This document shows, one piece after another, positions 35,767-44,918 of a stretch of DNA of 64,000 bases. Each line of letters begins with the position of its first letter. Position 1 is the stretch's first letter. The position numbers and the translations under genes are program-made. The stretch is from NCBI RefSeq assembly GCF_001641615.1, contig NZ_LRRU01000020.1, positions 206,525-270,524 on the forward strand, in the 5' to 3' direction. A model generated the notes under the pieces. That model was given only the letters and a program-made list of their open reading frames with translations. It ran no database searches and was not told the origin of the DNA. Source of the DNA: Pseudoalteromonas gelatinilytica. GTDB taxonomy: Bacteria; Pseudomonadota; Gammaproteobacteria; Enterobacterales; Alteromonadaceae.

Positions 35767-36383
35767 ATTGTTACTCTACTAATTCTGTCGCTGACATGAC
35801 GATATAAACTCGTCTGTTCAGTGGTTTCTGACGGTTATTTTTGTGCAGTCTCACGACTGGTTAAAGTCAAAACCTGAAGTTGTTTCTTACATTGAGCATC
35901 ACTAAGTGTGGCTGACAATAACATGTTGTCACGTTATTAAATTCATTTGGTGTCAAAACTGCCGCGATGTCTGCGGTTTTAATTTACGAGTTCTGTCCCG
36001 AAGTCGACCATGTTCAAATTTTTATTCAATGTCTTGCTACAACAGCTGCTTCTGAATGACGTTGCTACGTCGTCACTATCAGTCAATTTATCTTGTTCAA
36101 TTGCTTTTTATGTTCATTAATCAACATTCGTGCTCAAATTATTCAGGCAATATATTACGCGCATCGCCGATAATTGAACGCTCGTGTTGGCTGGGTAGTT
36201 ATAAAAGCTTTGGAAAACTTAGCGCGGATCTGTATGATCGGCAACCCAGAATATGCTTCACGAATGTATTAATGTGATAAAAGCACCGTTGTTACTTGCA
36301 AACTTTATGTTCGCGATGGTGATTATCCCACTATTACAACCGCGTTAGCAACTAAATTATTTACTTAAATCAGTGATTAGGCA
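35767..36383. other. Long intergenic region between rne and rluC
   Basis: These 617 bases hold the divergent promoters and the rne leader. In enterobacteria the rne 5' leader folds into a structure that RNase E itself binds to limit its own synthesis. The length fits such a leader, but I could not confirm its fold. The open frame at 36056-36277 looks like chance. No terminator or tRNA is seen. Confidence 0.5.
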
Positions 36384-37352
36384 ATGTCAGAAAAAACCGG
36401 CTTACAAGTTTCATTTGTTACCATTGGTGAAGACCATCTAGGTCAACGTATTGATAACTTTCTTATTACTCACCTAAAAGGTGTGCCTAAAAGTGCAGTT
36501 TATAAAATCCTTCGTAAAGGCGAAGTGCGAGTAAATAAAAAACGCATAAAACCTGTATACAAACTACAACTAAATGATGTGATTCGTATTCCACCAATTA
36601 AAGTGGCAGAAAAAGAAGAGTTTGTTCCTAAGCAATTAGATAAAGTGAAACAACTTGAAGAGGCCATTTTATTCGAAGATAAGTATTTGATGGTGATAAA
36701 TAAGCCCTCAGGTATGGCTGTTCATGGTGGCAGTGGTTTAAGTTATGGCTTAATTGAGGCGCTTCGCGTTCTTCGTCCTGAAGAGCGTAGCTTAGAGCTT
36801 GTGCACCGTTTAGACCGCGATACATCGGGTTGTCTGCTCATTTCTAAACGTCGTTCAGTGCTGACTGATTTACATAAGCAGTTACGTGAAAAAACCATGG
36901 AGAAAAACTATTGGGCATTAGTCGATGGCCAATGGGATGCTAAAACGAAAAATGTCACCGAAGGACTTCGTAAAAACACCTTAAAATCAGGTGAGCGTGT
37001 TGTGAGGGTTGATAACACCGAAGGTAAACCTTCGCACACACGTTTTCGGGTGCTTGAGCGATATGCAGAATGTTCATTAGTGCAAGCATCTCCGGTAACA
37101 GGGCGTACACACCAAATTCGCGTACATACACAATGTAAAGGCCATCCAATTGCGTGTGATGATAAATACGGTGTTGCGGAGTTTGATCAATACGTAAACA
37201 AGCTGACAGGTTTAAATCGTTTGTTTTTACATGCTCACGATCTACGTTTTATGCACCCTAAAAACGAAACGACTATGCATGTTGAAGCGCCATTAGATAA
37301 TGCACTTCAAAACTGTATCAAAAAGCTACGTGCTGATAATGAACAAGTTTAA
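36384..37352 (+). CDS. rluC: 23S rRNA pseudouridine synthase RluC
   Basis: The 322-residue protein has an N-terminal S4 RNA-binding domain (QRIDNFLITHLKGVPKSAVYKILRKGEVRVNKKR) and a RluA-type catalytic domain with HRLDRDTSG, whose second Asp is catalytic. RluC makes pseudouridines at 955, 2504 and 2580 of 23S rRNA. Its position divergent from rne is conserved. It overlaps the next HAD gene by 14 bases. Confidence 0.93.
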   Translation: MSEKTGLQVSFVTIGEDHLGQRIDNFLITHLKGVPKSAVYKILRKGEVRVNKKRIKPVYKLQLNDVIRIPPIKVAEKEEFVPKQLDKVKQLEEAILFEDKYLMVINKPSGMAVHGGSGLSYGLIEALRVLRPEERSLELVHRLDRDTSGCLLISKRRSVLTDLHKQLREKTMEKNYWALVDGQWDAKTKNVTEGLRKNTLKSGERVVRVDNTEGKPSHTRFRVLERYAECSLVQASPVTGRTHQIRVHTQCKGHPIACDDKYGVAEFDQYVNKLTGLNRLFLHAHDLRFMHPKNETTMHVEAPLDNALQNCIKKLRADNEQV

Positions 37353-38031
37353 GCTAGTTATTTTTGATTGGGATGGCACAGTGATGGACTCTGTGCCAAA
37401 AATTGTTACCTGCTTGCGAAATACTGCGCGAGACTTAGGTATTCCTGTTCCAACAGAGCAACAAGCGAAAGATGTGATAGGTTTGTCGTTAGCAAAAGCG
37501 ACTGAAGTACTTTTTCCGGCGCATTTACATTTAAATGATGAACTCGTTGCAGGTTACAAAGCACAGTACCGTGAGTTAGATGTTACACCTACACCTTTAT
37601 TTAAAGATGTAGAATCCGTTTTAAAGAAGTTAAGTGATGCAGGCATGCAATTGGCAGTGGCTACCGGTAAAGGGCGTGAAGGTATCGATAGACTTCTTAA
37701 TGAGTCAGGCCTTGGGAAGTACTTTTTGAATGTAAAATGTTCAGATGATGCTGAGTCGAAGCCATCTCCAGATATGCTCGAGCAAATTTTACGTGAGCAG
37801 GGCATCGCTCAATGCGATGCTGTGATGATTGGTGACAGCCAACTCGATATGGCTATGGCTAATGCTGCAGGAATTGCCTGTATTGGTGTGAGTTTTGGAG
37901 CCCATAGTACGGCGCAGCTGCAACAGCATACGCCGTTATGTGTTGTTGATTCGTACCAACATCTATTACAAGTTTTAACTACGCCCCTTGCTGCGTCAAC
38001 ACATCAACACCAAACTCAGCCAGTACTTTAG
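37339..38031 (+). CDS. HAD-family hydrolase (subfamily IA, YcfJ/Gph-like)
   Basis: The 230-residue protein has motif I LVIFDWDGTVMDSVPKI, motif II VATGKGREG, a lysine in SKPSPDML and motif III IGDSQLDMAMANAAGI. Together these define a phosphatase resembling phosphoglycolate phosphatase. Substrate is not predictable. The ATG at 37339 is chosen because it starts just before motif I and lies inside the rluC end. Its 3' end overlaps the convergent maf gene by 53 bases. Confidence 0.85.
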   Translation: MNKFKLVIFDWDGTVMDSVPKIVTCLRNTARDLGIPVPTEQQAKDVIGLSLAKATEVLFPAHLHLNDELVAGYKAQYRELDVTPTPLFKDVESVLKKLSDAGMQLAVATGKGREGIDRLLNESGLGKYFLNVKCSDDAESKPSPDMLEQILREQGIAQCDAVMIGDSQLDMAMANAAGIACIGVSFGAHSTAQLQQHTPLCVVDSYQHLLQVLTTPLAASTHQHQTQPVL

Positions 38032-38575
38032 TTAATGTGATCAGTGGCAGGCCAATCAATGTATTTGGGTCATCGCCACTGAGCTTTTCGAATAAACATA
38101 TCCCGAGTCCTTCACTTTTAAAGCTGCCTGCACAATTGTAGGGCTGCTCAGCATCGCAATAAGCATTGATCTGCTCAAGGGTAAGTGTTTTAAATGTCAC
38201 ATCAAATGGCACCAAGGTGGTAATCGCTTTATCGCTTTGAATATCAAAGACGCTTAAACCCGTTAAAAAGGTGACCGTGTGGCCACTAAACGAAGATAAC
38301 TGAGCCACGGCGTTCTCTTTAGTGTGTGGTTTTCCTAATATTGTGTTGTTGAAAACCGCAACCTGATCTGAACCTATTACTAAACCTTCATGAAAGTGCT
38401 TAGTAGCTACACGCGCTTTTTGTTCGCTTAATCGCGTTACTAATTGCTCAGGTGTTTCATCAACAAGGGGAGATTCATCAATATCTGGAGAGAAACTTTG
38501 AAACGGTAGGTTGAACTTAGTTAATAATTGCTGTCTAAATGGCGAGCTTGACGCTAATATAAGTGTTGGTTTCAT
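37979..38575 (-). CDS. yceF: Maf-family nucleoside triphosphate pyrophosphatase (YceF)
   Basis: The 198-residue protein has the Maf opening LILASSSPFRQQLL, the DIDES and ESPLVDETPEQLV motifs, and the catalytic KARVA and GSDQVAVF. YceF members hydrolyse modified pyrimidine or 7-methyl-GTP nucleotides. The start at 38575 (MKPTL) removes an unlikely 11-residue extension. The gene is divergent from yceD, as in E. coli, and overlaps the HAD gene tail to tail. Confidence 0.9.
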   Translation of the reverse strand: MKPTLILASSSPFRQQLLTKFNLPFQSFSPDIDESPLVDETPEQLVTRLSEQKARVATKHFHEGLVIGSDQVAVFNNTILGKPHTKENAVAQLSSFSGHTVTFLTGLSVFDIQSDKAITTLVPFDVTFKTLTLEQINAYCDAEQPYNCAGSFKSEGLGICLFEKLSGDDPNTLIGLPLITLTKVLAEFGVDVLTQQGA

Positions 38576-38716
38576 AAAAAATTCTGGATGAAAATTGTAT
38601 TTTGCCAAGGATAAGCCACAATGAATCCGAAAACAAAGCAGAAGATCGTTAAAAACCTACTAAAAATGGTTTTTTACTTTGACTAACTTACTAACTATCT
38701 ATATGATGCAGCCCCT

Positions 38717-39241
38717 ATGCAAAAGGTGAAAATTCCCATCACTCTTCATCCCAGCAAAGCAGCACAACATCGTTTATCTTATGACGGTATTGTTCCGCTT
38801 GAAAAACTTTCTCGTTTAGAGCAAGTTGTGCAGGAGGAAGTAGGTGAAATAGCGGTAAAGATTCATTGCAAAATTGATGAGCAAGGTTTGGTAGTGATAA
38901 GTGGTAACTTATCAACACATGTAACTGTTACTTGTCAACGCTGTAATGGTGATTTAGGGTTGGATTTGGATCAAGACTTTGTGTATTCGCCAGTCGGTTT
39001 GGATGCAGAGTCAGATCATCTTCCTGCAGGTTACGATGAAGTAGAACTGGACGAAAACGGTGAAATCAACGTATTTGAGTTAATCGAAGACGAATTGATT
39101 TTAGCTATTCCAATAGTGCCTACACACAACGAAGCCTCGTGCAGTTATTCATCAGAGCCTAGCAGCTTTGGTAAATTAGCAGCAAAAGATGACAAACCAA
39201 ATCCATTTGATATTTTGAAACAACTTAAGAAAGATTCTTAG
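38717..39241 (+). CDS. yceD: YceD family protein (DUF177), 23S rRNA accumulation protein
   Basis: The 174-residue protein has the DUF177 cysteine motif [16 protein letters not shown], an acidic centre and the C-terminal [12 protein letters not shown]. It is immediately followed by rpmF with an 11-base gap, as in E. coli. It assists 23S rRNA maturation in E. coli. Confidence 0.92.
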   Translation: MQKVKIPITLHPSKAAQHRLSYDGIVPLEKLSRLEQVVQEEVGEIAVKIHCKIDEQGLVVISGNLSTHVTVTCQRCNGDLGLDLDQDFVYSPVGLDAESDHLPAGYDEVELDENGEINVFELIEDELILAIPIVPTHNEASCSYSSEPSSFGKLAAKDDKPNPFDILKQLKKDS

Positions 39242-39251
39242 GAGAAGACTA

Positions 39252-39422
39252 ATGGCTGTACAAAAAAGCAAAAAGTCTCGTGCAAGACGCGGCATGCGCC
39301 GTTCACACGATGCGATCAGTGGTCCAACTTTAACTGTAGATCAAGTTTCTGGTGAGACTCACCGTCGTCACCACGTAACTGCTGACGGTTACTACAAAGG
39401 CGTTAAAGTAATTTCTAACTAA
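39252..39422 (+). CDS. rpmF: Ribosomal protein bL32
   Basis: The 56-residue protein reads [20 protein letters not shown] at its start and ends KGVKVISN, the full bL32 pattern. GGAGAAG precedes the ATG at 39252. It is short and flanked by yceD and plsX, the standard order. Confidence 0.97.
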   Translation: MAVQKSKKSRARRGMRRSHDAISGPTLTVDQVSGETHRRHHVTADGYYKGVKVISN

Positions 39423-39433
39423 GAGATTGCTAT

Positions 39434-40462
39434 ATGCTGACCAATCTAACCATAGCGTTAGATATGATGGGGGGCGATTACGGCCCCCGTTCATCTATCC
39501 CCGCTGCCGTGAAAGCGGTCAATGCTAATACCAACTTAAGACTCATCTTATGTGGTAATCAGCAAGTTATCCTGAAAGAACTCGAAGCACTCGATTCTGT
39601 TTCTCATCCTCGTTTAATAATTCGCCATTGTAGCGAAGTTGTCACTAATGCGTGTGAGCCTGCTTCTGCTGTTCGTTCTAAAAAAGATTCATCAATGCGA
39701 GTTGCCCTCGATTTAGTTAAATCGGGTGAAGCGCAAGCGTGTGTAAGCTCAGGTAATACCGGCGCGTTATTTTTTATGGCGCATTATGTATTAAAGATGC
39801 TTCCAGGCGTAAAACGTCCTGCACTTATTTCTGCTGTTCCAACCGAACGTAAAAACCCTGTCTATTTATTAGATTTAGGCGCCAATGTGCACTGTGATGC
39901 ACAAACTCTTTATCAATTTGGCATTATGGGGTCTGTGGTAGCAGGGCAGGCACTTGGGTGCGATAATCCAAAAGTAAGTTTATTAAATATTGGCTCTGAA
40001 GACATCAAAGGGCATGAAGGAATCAAACAAGCTGCACAGTTAATGCAGCAGTGTAAATATCTCAACTACACAGGTTATAGTGAAGGTAGTGATATTTTCA
40101 GTGGTAAAGCCGATGTTATAGTGTGCGAAGGATTTGTAGGTAATGTGGCATTGAAAACCTGTGAAGGTATTGCCAAACTCATCATGCATAAACTCACCAA
40201 AGCCTTACACAAACATTTCTTATACAAAAGTTTAGCGTTTTTATTACGCCCAGTGATAAAAAAACTCTACAAGCGGGTGAACCCCGACCAGTATAACGGC
40301 GCAAGTCTGGTAGGATTGCGCGGTATTGTTGTTAAAAGCCATGGTAATGCCTCTGCGAAGGCGTTTCATGCTGCTATTGATGAAGCCGCGCGGGAAGTCG
40401 AACGCCAACTCCCTGAAAAAATCGCTGCGATTTTTGAGCAAACACATCCAACAACAAAGTAG
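39434..40462 (+). CDS. plsX: Phosphate acyltransferase PlsX
   Basis: The 342-residue protein makes acyl-phosphate from acyl-ACP and phosphate for phospholipid synthesis. It opens [15 protein letters not shown] and has [25 protein letters not shown] and [15 protein letters not shown]. The length is normal for the family. In most relatives fabH follows; here fabD follows after 70 bases. Confidence 0.95.
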   Translation: MLTNLTIALDMMGGDYGPRSSIPAAVKAVNANTNLRLILCGNQQVILKELEALDSVSHPRLIIRHCSEVVTNACEPASAVRSKKDSSMRVALDLVKSGEAQACVSSGNTGALFFMAHYVLKMLPGVKRPALISAVPTERKNPVYLLDLGANVHCDAQTLYQFGIMGSVVAGQALGCDNPKVSLLNIGSEDIKGHEGIKQAAQLMQQCKYLNYTGYSEGSDIFSGKADVIVCEGFVGNVALKTCEGIAKLIMHKLTKALHKHFLYKSLAFLLRPVIKKLYKRVNPDQYNGASLVGLRGIVVKSHGNASAKAFHAAIDEAAREVERQLPEKIAAIFEQTHPTTK

Positions 40463-40463
40463 T

Positions 40464-40491
40464 GCAGCATATCTAAAACTTGTTATGCTGC
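40464..40491 (+). promoter_or_regulatory. Hairpin between plsX and fabD
   Basis: GCAGCATA / TATGCTGC forms a perfect 8-bp stem with a 12-base loop, starting two bases after plsX. A T run (TTTTTTT) appears about 15 bases later. It could be an attenuator or processing site at the place where fabH is normally found. Confidence 0.45.
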
Positions 40492-40532
40492 CTGCTACAG
40501 AAAATTTTTTTGTTTAATTATAAGAGCAAAGT

Positions 40533-41459
40533 ATGGCACATAAAATTGCACTCGTATTTCCAGGTCAAGGCTCACAAGCTGTGGGCATGTTATCTGAACT
40601 ATTAGCTGATTCACAGATTGCTAAAGCAACATTCGCTGAAGCATCTGAAGCTCTTGGCTATGATCTCGCTGCGCTTGTACTAAATGGTCCAGAAGAAGAA
40701 TTAAATCAAACCCATCGTACACAACCAGCACTTCTTACTGCTAGTGTTGCTATTTACCGTCAATGGTTAGACGCAAACCCTGATGCCGATGTTGTTATGG
40801 CTGGTCACAGTTTAGGCGAGTATTCAGCATTAGTTTGTGCTGGCGTTGTAAGCTTAAGCGAAGCAGTTAAACTTGTTGAAAATCGTGGTTTATATATGCA
40901 AGAAGCAGTACCTGCGGGTGTTGGTTCTATGGCTGCAATCATCGGCTTAGGTGACGACGAAATTAAAGCAGCCTGTGACGCATCAGCAAATGGTGAAGTT
41001 GTTTCACCAGTAAACTACAACTCACCAGGCCAAGTTGTTATTGCTGGCCACAAAGCGGCAGTTGAGCGTGCATCAGAAGCATGTAAAGAAGCTGGTGCTA
41101 AACGTGCATTACCACTTGCGGTTAGCGTTCCTTCTCACTGTGAACTAATGAAACCAGCTGCTGAAAAATTAGCTGCTGATTTAGCAACTTTAACATTTAA
41201 TACACCTAAGTGTGATGTAATCAACAACGTTGATGTAAAAGCTGAGCAATCAAGCGAAGCAATTAAAGATGCATTAGTACGCCAACTTTACAGCCCAGTA
41301 CGCTGGACTGAAACAGTACAAGCATTGGTTGCACAAGGTATTACACAAAGCTACGAGTTTGGCCCAGGTAAAGTTTTAACGGGTCTTGCTAAACGAATTG
41401 ATAAAGCAATGGTATGCGCTGCGGTTAGTACGCAAGCTACGATTGATGAAGCGAAATAA
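40533..41459 (+). CDS. fabD: Malonyl-CoA--ACP transacylase
   Basis: The 308-residue enzyme loads malonyl groups on acyl carrier protein. It has FPGQGSQAVGM at the start, the nucleophile motif GHSLGEYSA (Ser93) and SVPSHCELM with the active-site His. The length is typical. fabG follows after 11 bases. Confidence 0.96.
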   Translation: MAHKIALVFPGQGSQAVGMLSELLADSQIAKATFAEASEALGYDLAALVLNGPEEELNQTHRTQPALLTASVAIYRQWLDANPDADVVMAGHSLGEYSALVCAGVVSLSEAVKLVENRGLYMQEAVPAGVGSMAAIIGLGDDEIKAACDASANGEVVSPVNYNSPGQVVIAGHKAAVERASEACKEAGAKRALPLAVSVPSHCELMKPAAEKLAADLATLTFNTPKCDVINNVDVKAEQSSEAIKDALVRQLYSPVRWTETVQALVAQGITQSYEFGPGKVLTGLAKRIDKAMVCAAVSTQATIDEAK

Positions 41460-41470
41460 GTAGGAATAGA

Positions 41471-42217
41471 ATGACAAATTTATTTTCTCTTGAGGGCAAG
41501 GTTGTCCTAATCACTGGTGCAAGCCGTGGTATTGGTAAAGCGATTGCAAACACGCTAGTTGCACAAGGTGCAAAAGTAGCGGGTACTGCAACAAGTGAAT
41601 CTGGTGCTGCTAAAATCAGTGAATACTTAGGTGATAACGGTAAAGGTTATGCTCTTAACGTAACCGATCCTGAGTCGATTGAGGCGACACTTGCTGCGAT
41701 CAAGGCTGATTTAGGCGATATCGACGTATTAGTTAACAATGCGGGTATCACTCGCGATAACCTATTAATGCGTATGAAAGACGGTGAGTGGGATGACATC
41801 ATCGACACTAACTTAAGTTCAATTTTCCGTTTATCTAAGGCTGTATTACGACCTATGATGAAAAAGAAAAATGGCCGTATCATTAATATTGGTTCTGTAG
41901 TGGGCACTATGGGTAATGCGGGTCAAGCTAACTATGCTGCTGCGAAAGCGGGTGTAATTGGTTTTACTAAGTCATTAGCTCGCGAAGTTGCTTCACGTGG
42001 CATCACAGTGAACGTTGTTGCACCGGGTTTTATTCAAACCGATATGACCGATGAGCTGACTGATGAGCAAAAAGCGGCTACGCTTGCAAATGTACCAGCA
42101 GGACGTTTAGGTCAACCTGAAGAAATCGCTGCTGCAGTATGTTATTTAGCATCTGACGCTGCTGCGTATGTATCAGGCGAAACATTGCACGTAAATGGCG
42201 CGATGTACATGGTTTAA
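41471..42217 (+). CDS. fabG: 3-oxoacyl-ACP reductase
   Basis: This 248-residue short-chain dehydrogenase has the NADPH motif TGASRGIGKAIA, NNAGITRDN, the catalytic Ser of GSVVG and YAAAK. It carries out the first reduction in fatty-acid elongation. It lies between fabD and acpP in the usual order. Confidence 0.96.
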   Translation: MTNLFSLEGKVVLITGASRGIGKAIANTLVAQGAKVAGTATSESGAAKISEYLGDNGKGYALNVTDPESIEATLAAIKADLGDIDVLVNNAGITRDNLLMRMKDGEWDDIIDTNLSSIFRLSKAVLRPMMKKKNGRIINIGSVVGTMGNAGQANYAAAKAGVIGFTKSLAREVASRGITVNVVAPGFIQTDMTDELTDEQKAATLANVPAGRLGQPEEIAAAVCYLASDAAAYVSGETLHVNGAMYMV

Positions 42218-42391
42218 TGAAAGTTGGCAAAAATTTGCTAACGAAAGATTATCGAAAATTGTTGAAATTTTTGTGATCTTGCTTTAAACATACTTGAATT
42301 CGCTATGAAAATAAGCGATAAATGAACAAATACTATTCGAGAGGTTTGACCAGATAAGTAATTATCAGCAAATCCTTGAATCACAGAATTA

Positions 42392-42412
42392 TGCGGCGTA
42401 AACTACGCCGCA
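42392..42412 (+). promoter_or_regulatory. Strong hairpin in the acpP leader
   Basis: TGCGGCGTA / TACGCCGCA is a perfect 9-bp stem with a 3-base loop, 44 bases before the acpP start. No T run follows, so it is not a plain terminator. It may stabilise or regulate the very abundant acpP message. The 238-base fabG-acpP gap is unusually long for this cluster and probably includes an acpP promoter. Confidence 0.6.
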
Positions 42413-42455
42413 ATCTGAAAATAACGCATTGGCGTTTTTAATAAAGGAAAGAAGA

Positions 42456-42692
42456 ATGAGCGACATCCAAGAACGCGTAAAGAAAATTATCATTGAGCAA
42501 CTAGGTGTTAAAGAAGAAGAAGTAAAACATGAAGCTTCTTTCGTTGACGACTTAGGTGCTGATTCACTTGACACTGTAGAACTAGTAATGGCTCTTGAAG
42601 AAGAGTTCGACACTGAGATCCCAGACGAAGAAGCTGAAAAGATCACTACAGTTCAAGCTGCAATCGATTACGTTACAGCTCACGCTGAGTAA
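42456..42692 (+). CDS. acpP: Acyl carrier protein
   Basis: The 78-residue acidic protein carries growing acyl chains on a phosphopantetheine arm at Ser37 in [12 protein letters not shown]. The start at 42456 (MSDIQERV) fits all AcpP proteins, with AAAGGAAAGAAG before it; an upstream in-frame ATG at 42429 would add nine non-conserved residues. Confidence 0.97.
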   Translation: MSDIQERVKKIIIEQLGVKEEEVKHEASFVDDLGADSLDTVELVMALEEEFDTEIPDEEAEKITTVQAAIDYVTAHAE

Positions 42693-42710
42693 TTTTACGC
42701 ATTTTGATTT

Positions 42711-42735
42711 TAAGGGCAGCATTAAGCTGCCCTTA
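42711..42735 (+). terminator. Hairpin after acpP (partial terminator)
   Basis: The stem TAAGGGCAGC / GCTGCCCTTA is followed by weak T content. It lies in the acpP-fabF gap and may end many acpP transcripts while letting some through to fabF, which would match the higher need for acpP. Confidence 0.6.
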
Positions 42736-42809
42736 GTCTATCTGAAGAATGATACTAATAAATTTGGTATACACCCCACCTAAAATAATTTCCTTATTGG
42801 AGGCAACCC

Positions 42810-44048
42810 GTGGCTAAACGTCGAGTCGTCGTAACTGGCTTAGGAATGTTGACACCGCTAGGTAATGATGTTGAATCTACTTGGCAAGGTTTGTTAAACG
42901 GTAAAAGTGGTATTCAAACTATCACGCATTTCGATACCTCAAGTTTCGGCACCAAATTCGCAGGTTTGCTGAATGACTTTGATGCATCAGCTTACATGTC
43001 ACCGAAAGATGCAAAGAAAATGGATTTGTTTATCCAATATGGCATTGCAGCGGGTGTACAAGCACTACAAGATTCTGGTCTAGAGATCACTGAAGAAAAC
43101 GCCACTCGTGTTGGTGTAGCAGTGGGTTCTGGCATCGGTGGTTTAACTTTAATTGAAGAAAACCACATCAAACTATTAAACAGCGGCCCGCGTAAGCTTT
43201 CTCCGTTCTACGTGCCTTCGACCATTATCAATATGATATCTGGTCATTTATCGATTATGCACGGTTTACGTGGTCCAAATATTTCAATCGTTACAGCCTG
43301 TACTACAGGTCTACATAATATTGGTCATGCTGCGCGTATGATTGCATACGGCGATGCAGATGCAATGGTAGCCGGTGGTGCTGAAAAAGCATCGACACCA
43401 ATTGGTATGGGTGGTTTTAATGCAGCACGTGCATTATCAACTCGTAACGACGATCCACAAGCAGCATCTCGTCCTTGGGATAAAGACCGTGACGGTTTTG
43501 TTCTTGCTGATGGTGCAGGTGTTATCGTACTTGAAGAGTATGAGCATGCTAAAGCACGTGGTGCGAAAATCTACGCTGAACTTGTTGGTTTTGGTATGAG
43601 TGGTGATGCATATCACATGACGTCTCCACCTGAAGACGGTGCTGGCGCAGCACTGGCGATGGAAAATGCCTTAAACGATGCACAAGTTAATGCAGACCAA
43701 GTTGGCTACATTAATGCTCACGGTACATCGACGAATGCAGGCGATAAAGCCGAAACATCCGCTGTTAAAACTATTTTTGGTGATGCAGCGAAAGATGTGA
43801 TGGTAAGTTCATCTAAATCAATGATGGGTCACTTGTTAGGTGCAGCAGGCTCGGTAGAGTCGATTATTACTATCTTGTCACTTGTTGACCAGAAAGTAAG
43901 CCCTACAATCAACCTTGATAACCCAGATGAAGGCTGTGATTTAGACTATGTACCGCACACTGCACGTGACGCTAAACTGGATTACGCACTATGTAATTCA
44001 TTTGGTTTTGGTGGTACTAATGGCTCGTTGCTATTTAAAAAGGTATAA
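42810..44048 (+). CDS. fabF: Beta-ketoacyl-ACP synthase II
   Basis: The 412-residue condensing enzyme has the Cys-His-His triad in [18 protein letters not shown] and [11 protein letters not shown]. It elongates acyl-ACP, including C16:1 to C18:1. The GTG start at 42810 has GGAGG 6 bases upstream. It is followed by a strong terminator that ends the fab segment. Confidence 0.95.
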   Translation: MAKRRVVVTGLGMLTPLGNDVESTWQGLLNGKSGIQTITHFDTSSFGTKFAGLLNDFDASAYMSPKDAKKMDLFIQYGIAAGVQALQDSGLEITEENATRVGVAVGSGIGGLTLIEENHIKLLNSGPRKLSPFYVPSTIINMISGHLSIMHGLRGPNISIVTACTTGLHNIGHAARMIAYGDADAMVAGGAEKASTPIGMGGFNAARALSTRNDDPQAASRPWDKDRDGFVLADGAGVIVLEEYEHAKARGAKIYAELVGFGMSGDAYHMTSPPEDGAGAALAMENALNDAQVNADQVGYINAHGTSTNAGDKAETSAVKTIFGDAAKDVMVSSSKSMMGHLLGAAGSVESIITILSLVDQKVSPTINLDNPDEGCDLDYVPHTARDAKLDYALCNSFGFGGTNGSLLFKKV

Positions 44049-44073
44049 TTCTTTTTAACAACGGACTAAAAAG

Positions 44074-44104
44074 AAGAGCCCAGTTGTTTAACTGGGCTTT
44101 TTTG
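44074..44104 (+). terminator. Intrinsic terminator between fabF and pabC
   Basis: The stem AGCCCAGTT / AACTGGGCT with a GTTT loop is followed by TTTTTT. The pabC start codon begins 2 bases after the T run. Confidence 0.88.
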
Positions 44105-44105
44105 T

Positions 44106-44918
44106 ATGAGTAAATTAAAACAAACAATAACAATAACCACACCAGACACCACAATAAGCACGCAAGATCGTGGCTTAAATTATGGTGACGGCTTTTTTAC
44201 TACTGCCTCTGTGGTGAATTCTGTCGTTGAGCACTGGGATTTACACAAAGCGCGTTTAGAAGAATGCGCGCAAAGACTCTATTTCCCTAAATTAGATTTA
44301 ACCGCAATTGAGCGTGAAGTTAACCACGCAATCAGTGATACACAAACCGGTATTTTAAAAATACTTATCACCCGTGGTGTAGGTGGGCGTGGTTATGGCT
44401 TACCAGATACACCAAGTATCCAAGTGCTGATCAGTGTAATGCCTGCAGTTTCACACTATAAAAGTTGGCAGCAGCAGGGTGTAAACCTTGTAATCAGCGA
44501 TGTGAAACTTGCACATCAACCTTTACTCGCTGGCTTAAAAACTTTGAACCGGTTAGAGCAAGTACTTATTAAAAAGCAAATGAATAGCCTTGAATGTGAT
44601 GACGTTGTTGTACTTGATTATGATAACAATGTGATCGAGTGCTCTGCTGCAAATTTATTTGCCATTCAAAACGGTAATATTGTTTCTCCCAAGTTAGACC
44701 GCTGTGGTATCACTGGGGTTTATCTCAGCGCTTTATGTGATAAGTTAGCCATTGAGTTTAAAGCAATCCAACTAGATGAGCTTTTAGCTATGGATGCCGT
44801 ATTTATGTGTAATAGTTTAATGGGCGTAGTGCCCGTTGCACGGATTGCTAATACGCAGTTTGATATTGAACGCAGTAAAGCGCTATTAGCGGCGCAGTTT
44901 GCCAAGGAGAGTGTGTGA
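44106..44918 (+). CDS. pabC: 4-amino-4-deoxychorismate lyase
   Basis: This 270-residue PLP fold-type IV enzyme makes 4-aminobenzoate for folate. It shows DRGLNYGDGFFTTA, the catalytic lysine region AGLKTLNRLEQVL, and DDVVVLDYDNNVIECSAANLF. Its start sits immediately after the fabF terminator, with no visible ribosome site. Its stop overlaps the mltG start. Order fabF-pabC-mltG-tmk-holB is conserved. Confidence 0.93.
   Translation: MSKLKQTITITTPDTTISTQDRGLNYGDGFFTTASVVNSVVEHWDLHKARLEECAQRLYFPKLDLTAIEREVNHAISDTQTGILKILITRGVGGRGYGLPDTPSIQVLISVMPAVSHYKSWQQQGVNLVISDVKLAHQPLLAGLKTLNRLEQVLIKKQMNSLECDDVVVLDYDNNVIECSAANLFAIQNGNIVSPKLDRCGITGVYLSALCDKLAIEFKAIQLDELLAMDAVFMCNSLMGVVPVARIANTQFDIERSKALLAAQFAKESV

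Noticed and set aside
36056..36277. 73-codon open frame upstream of rluC
   Set aside because: There is no ribosome site, the composition is odd, and it sits in the expected promoter/leader region.
42429..42455. Earlier in-frame start for acpP
   Set aside because: AcpP proteins start at MSDIQ-type sequences and a clear ribosome site precedes 42456.
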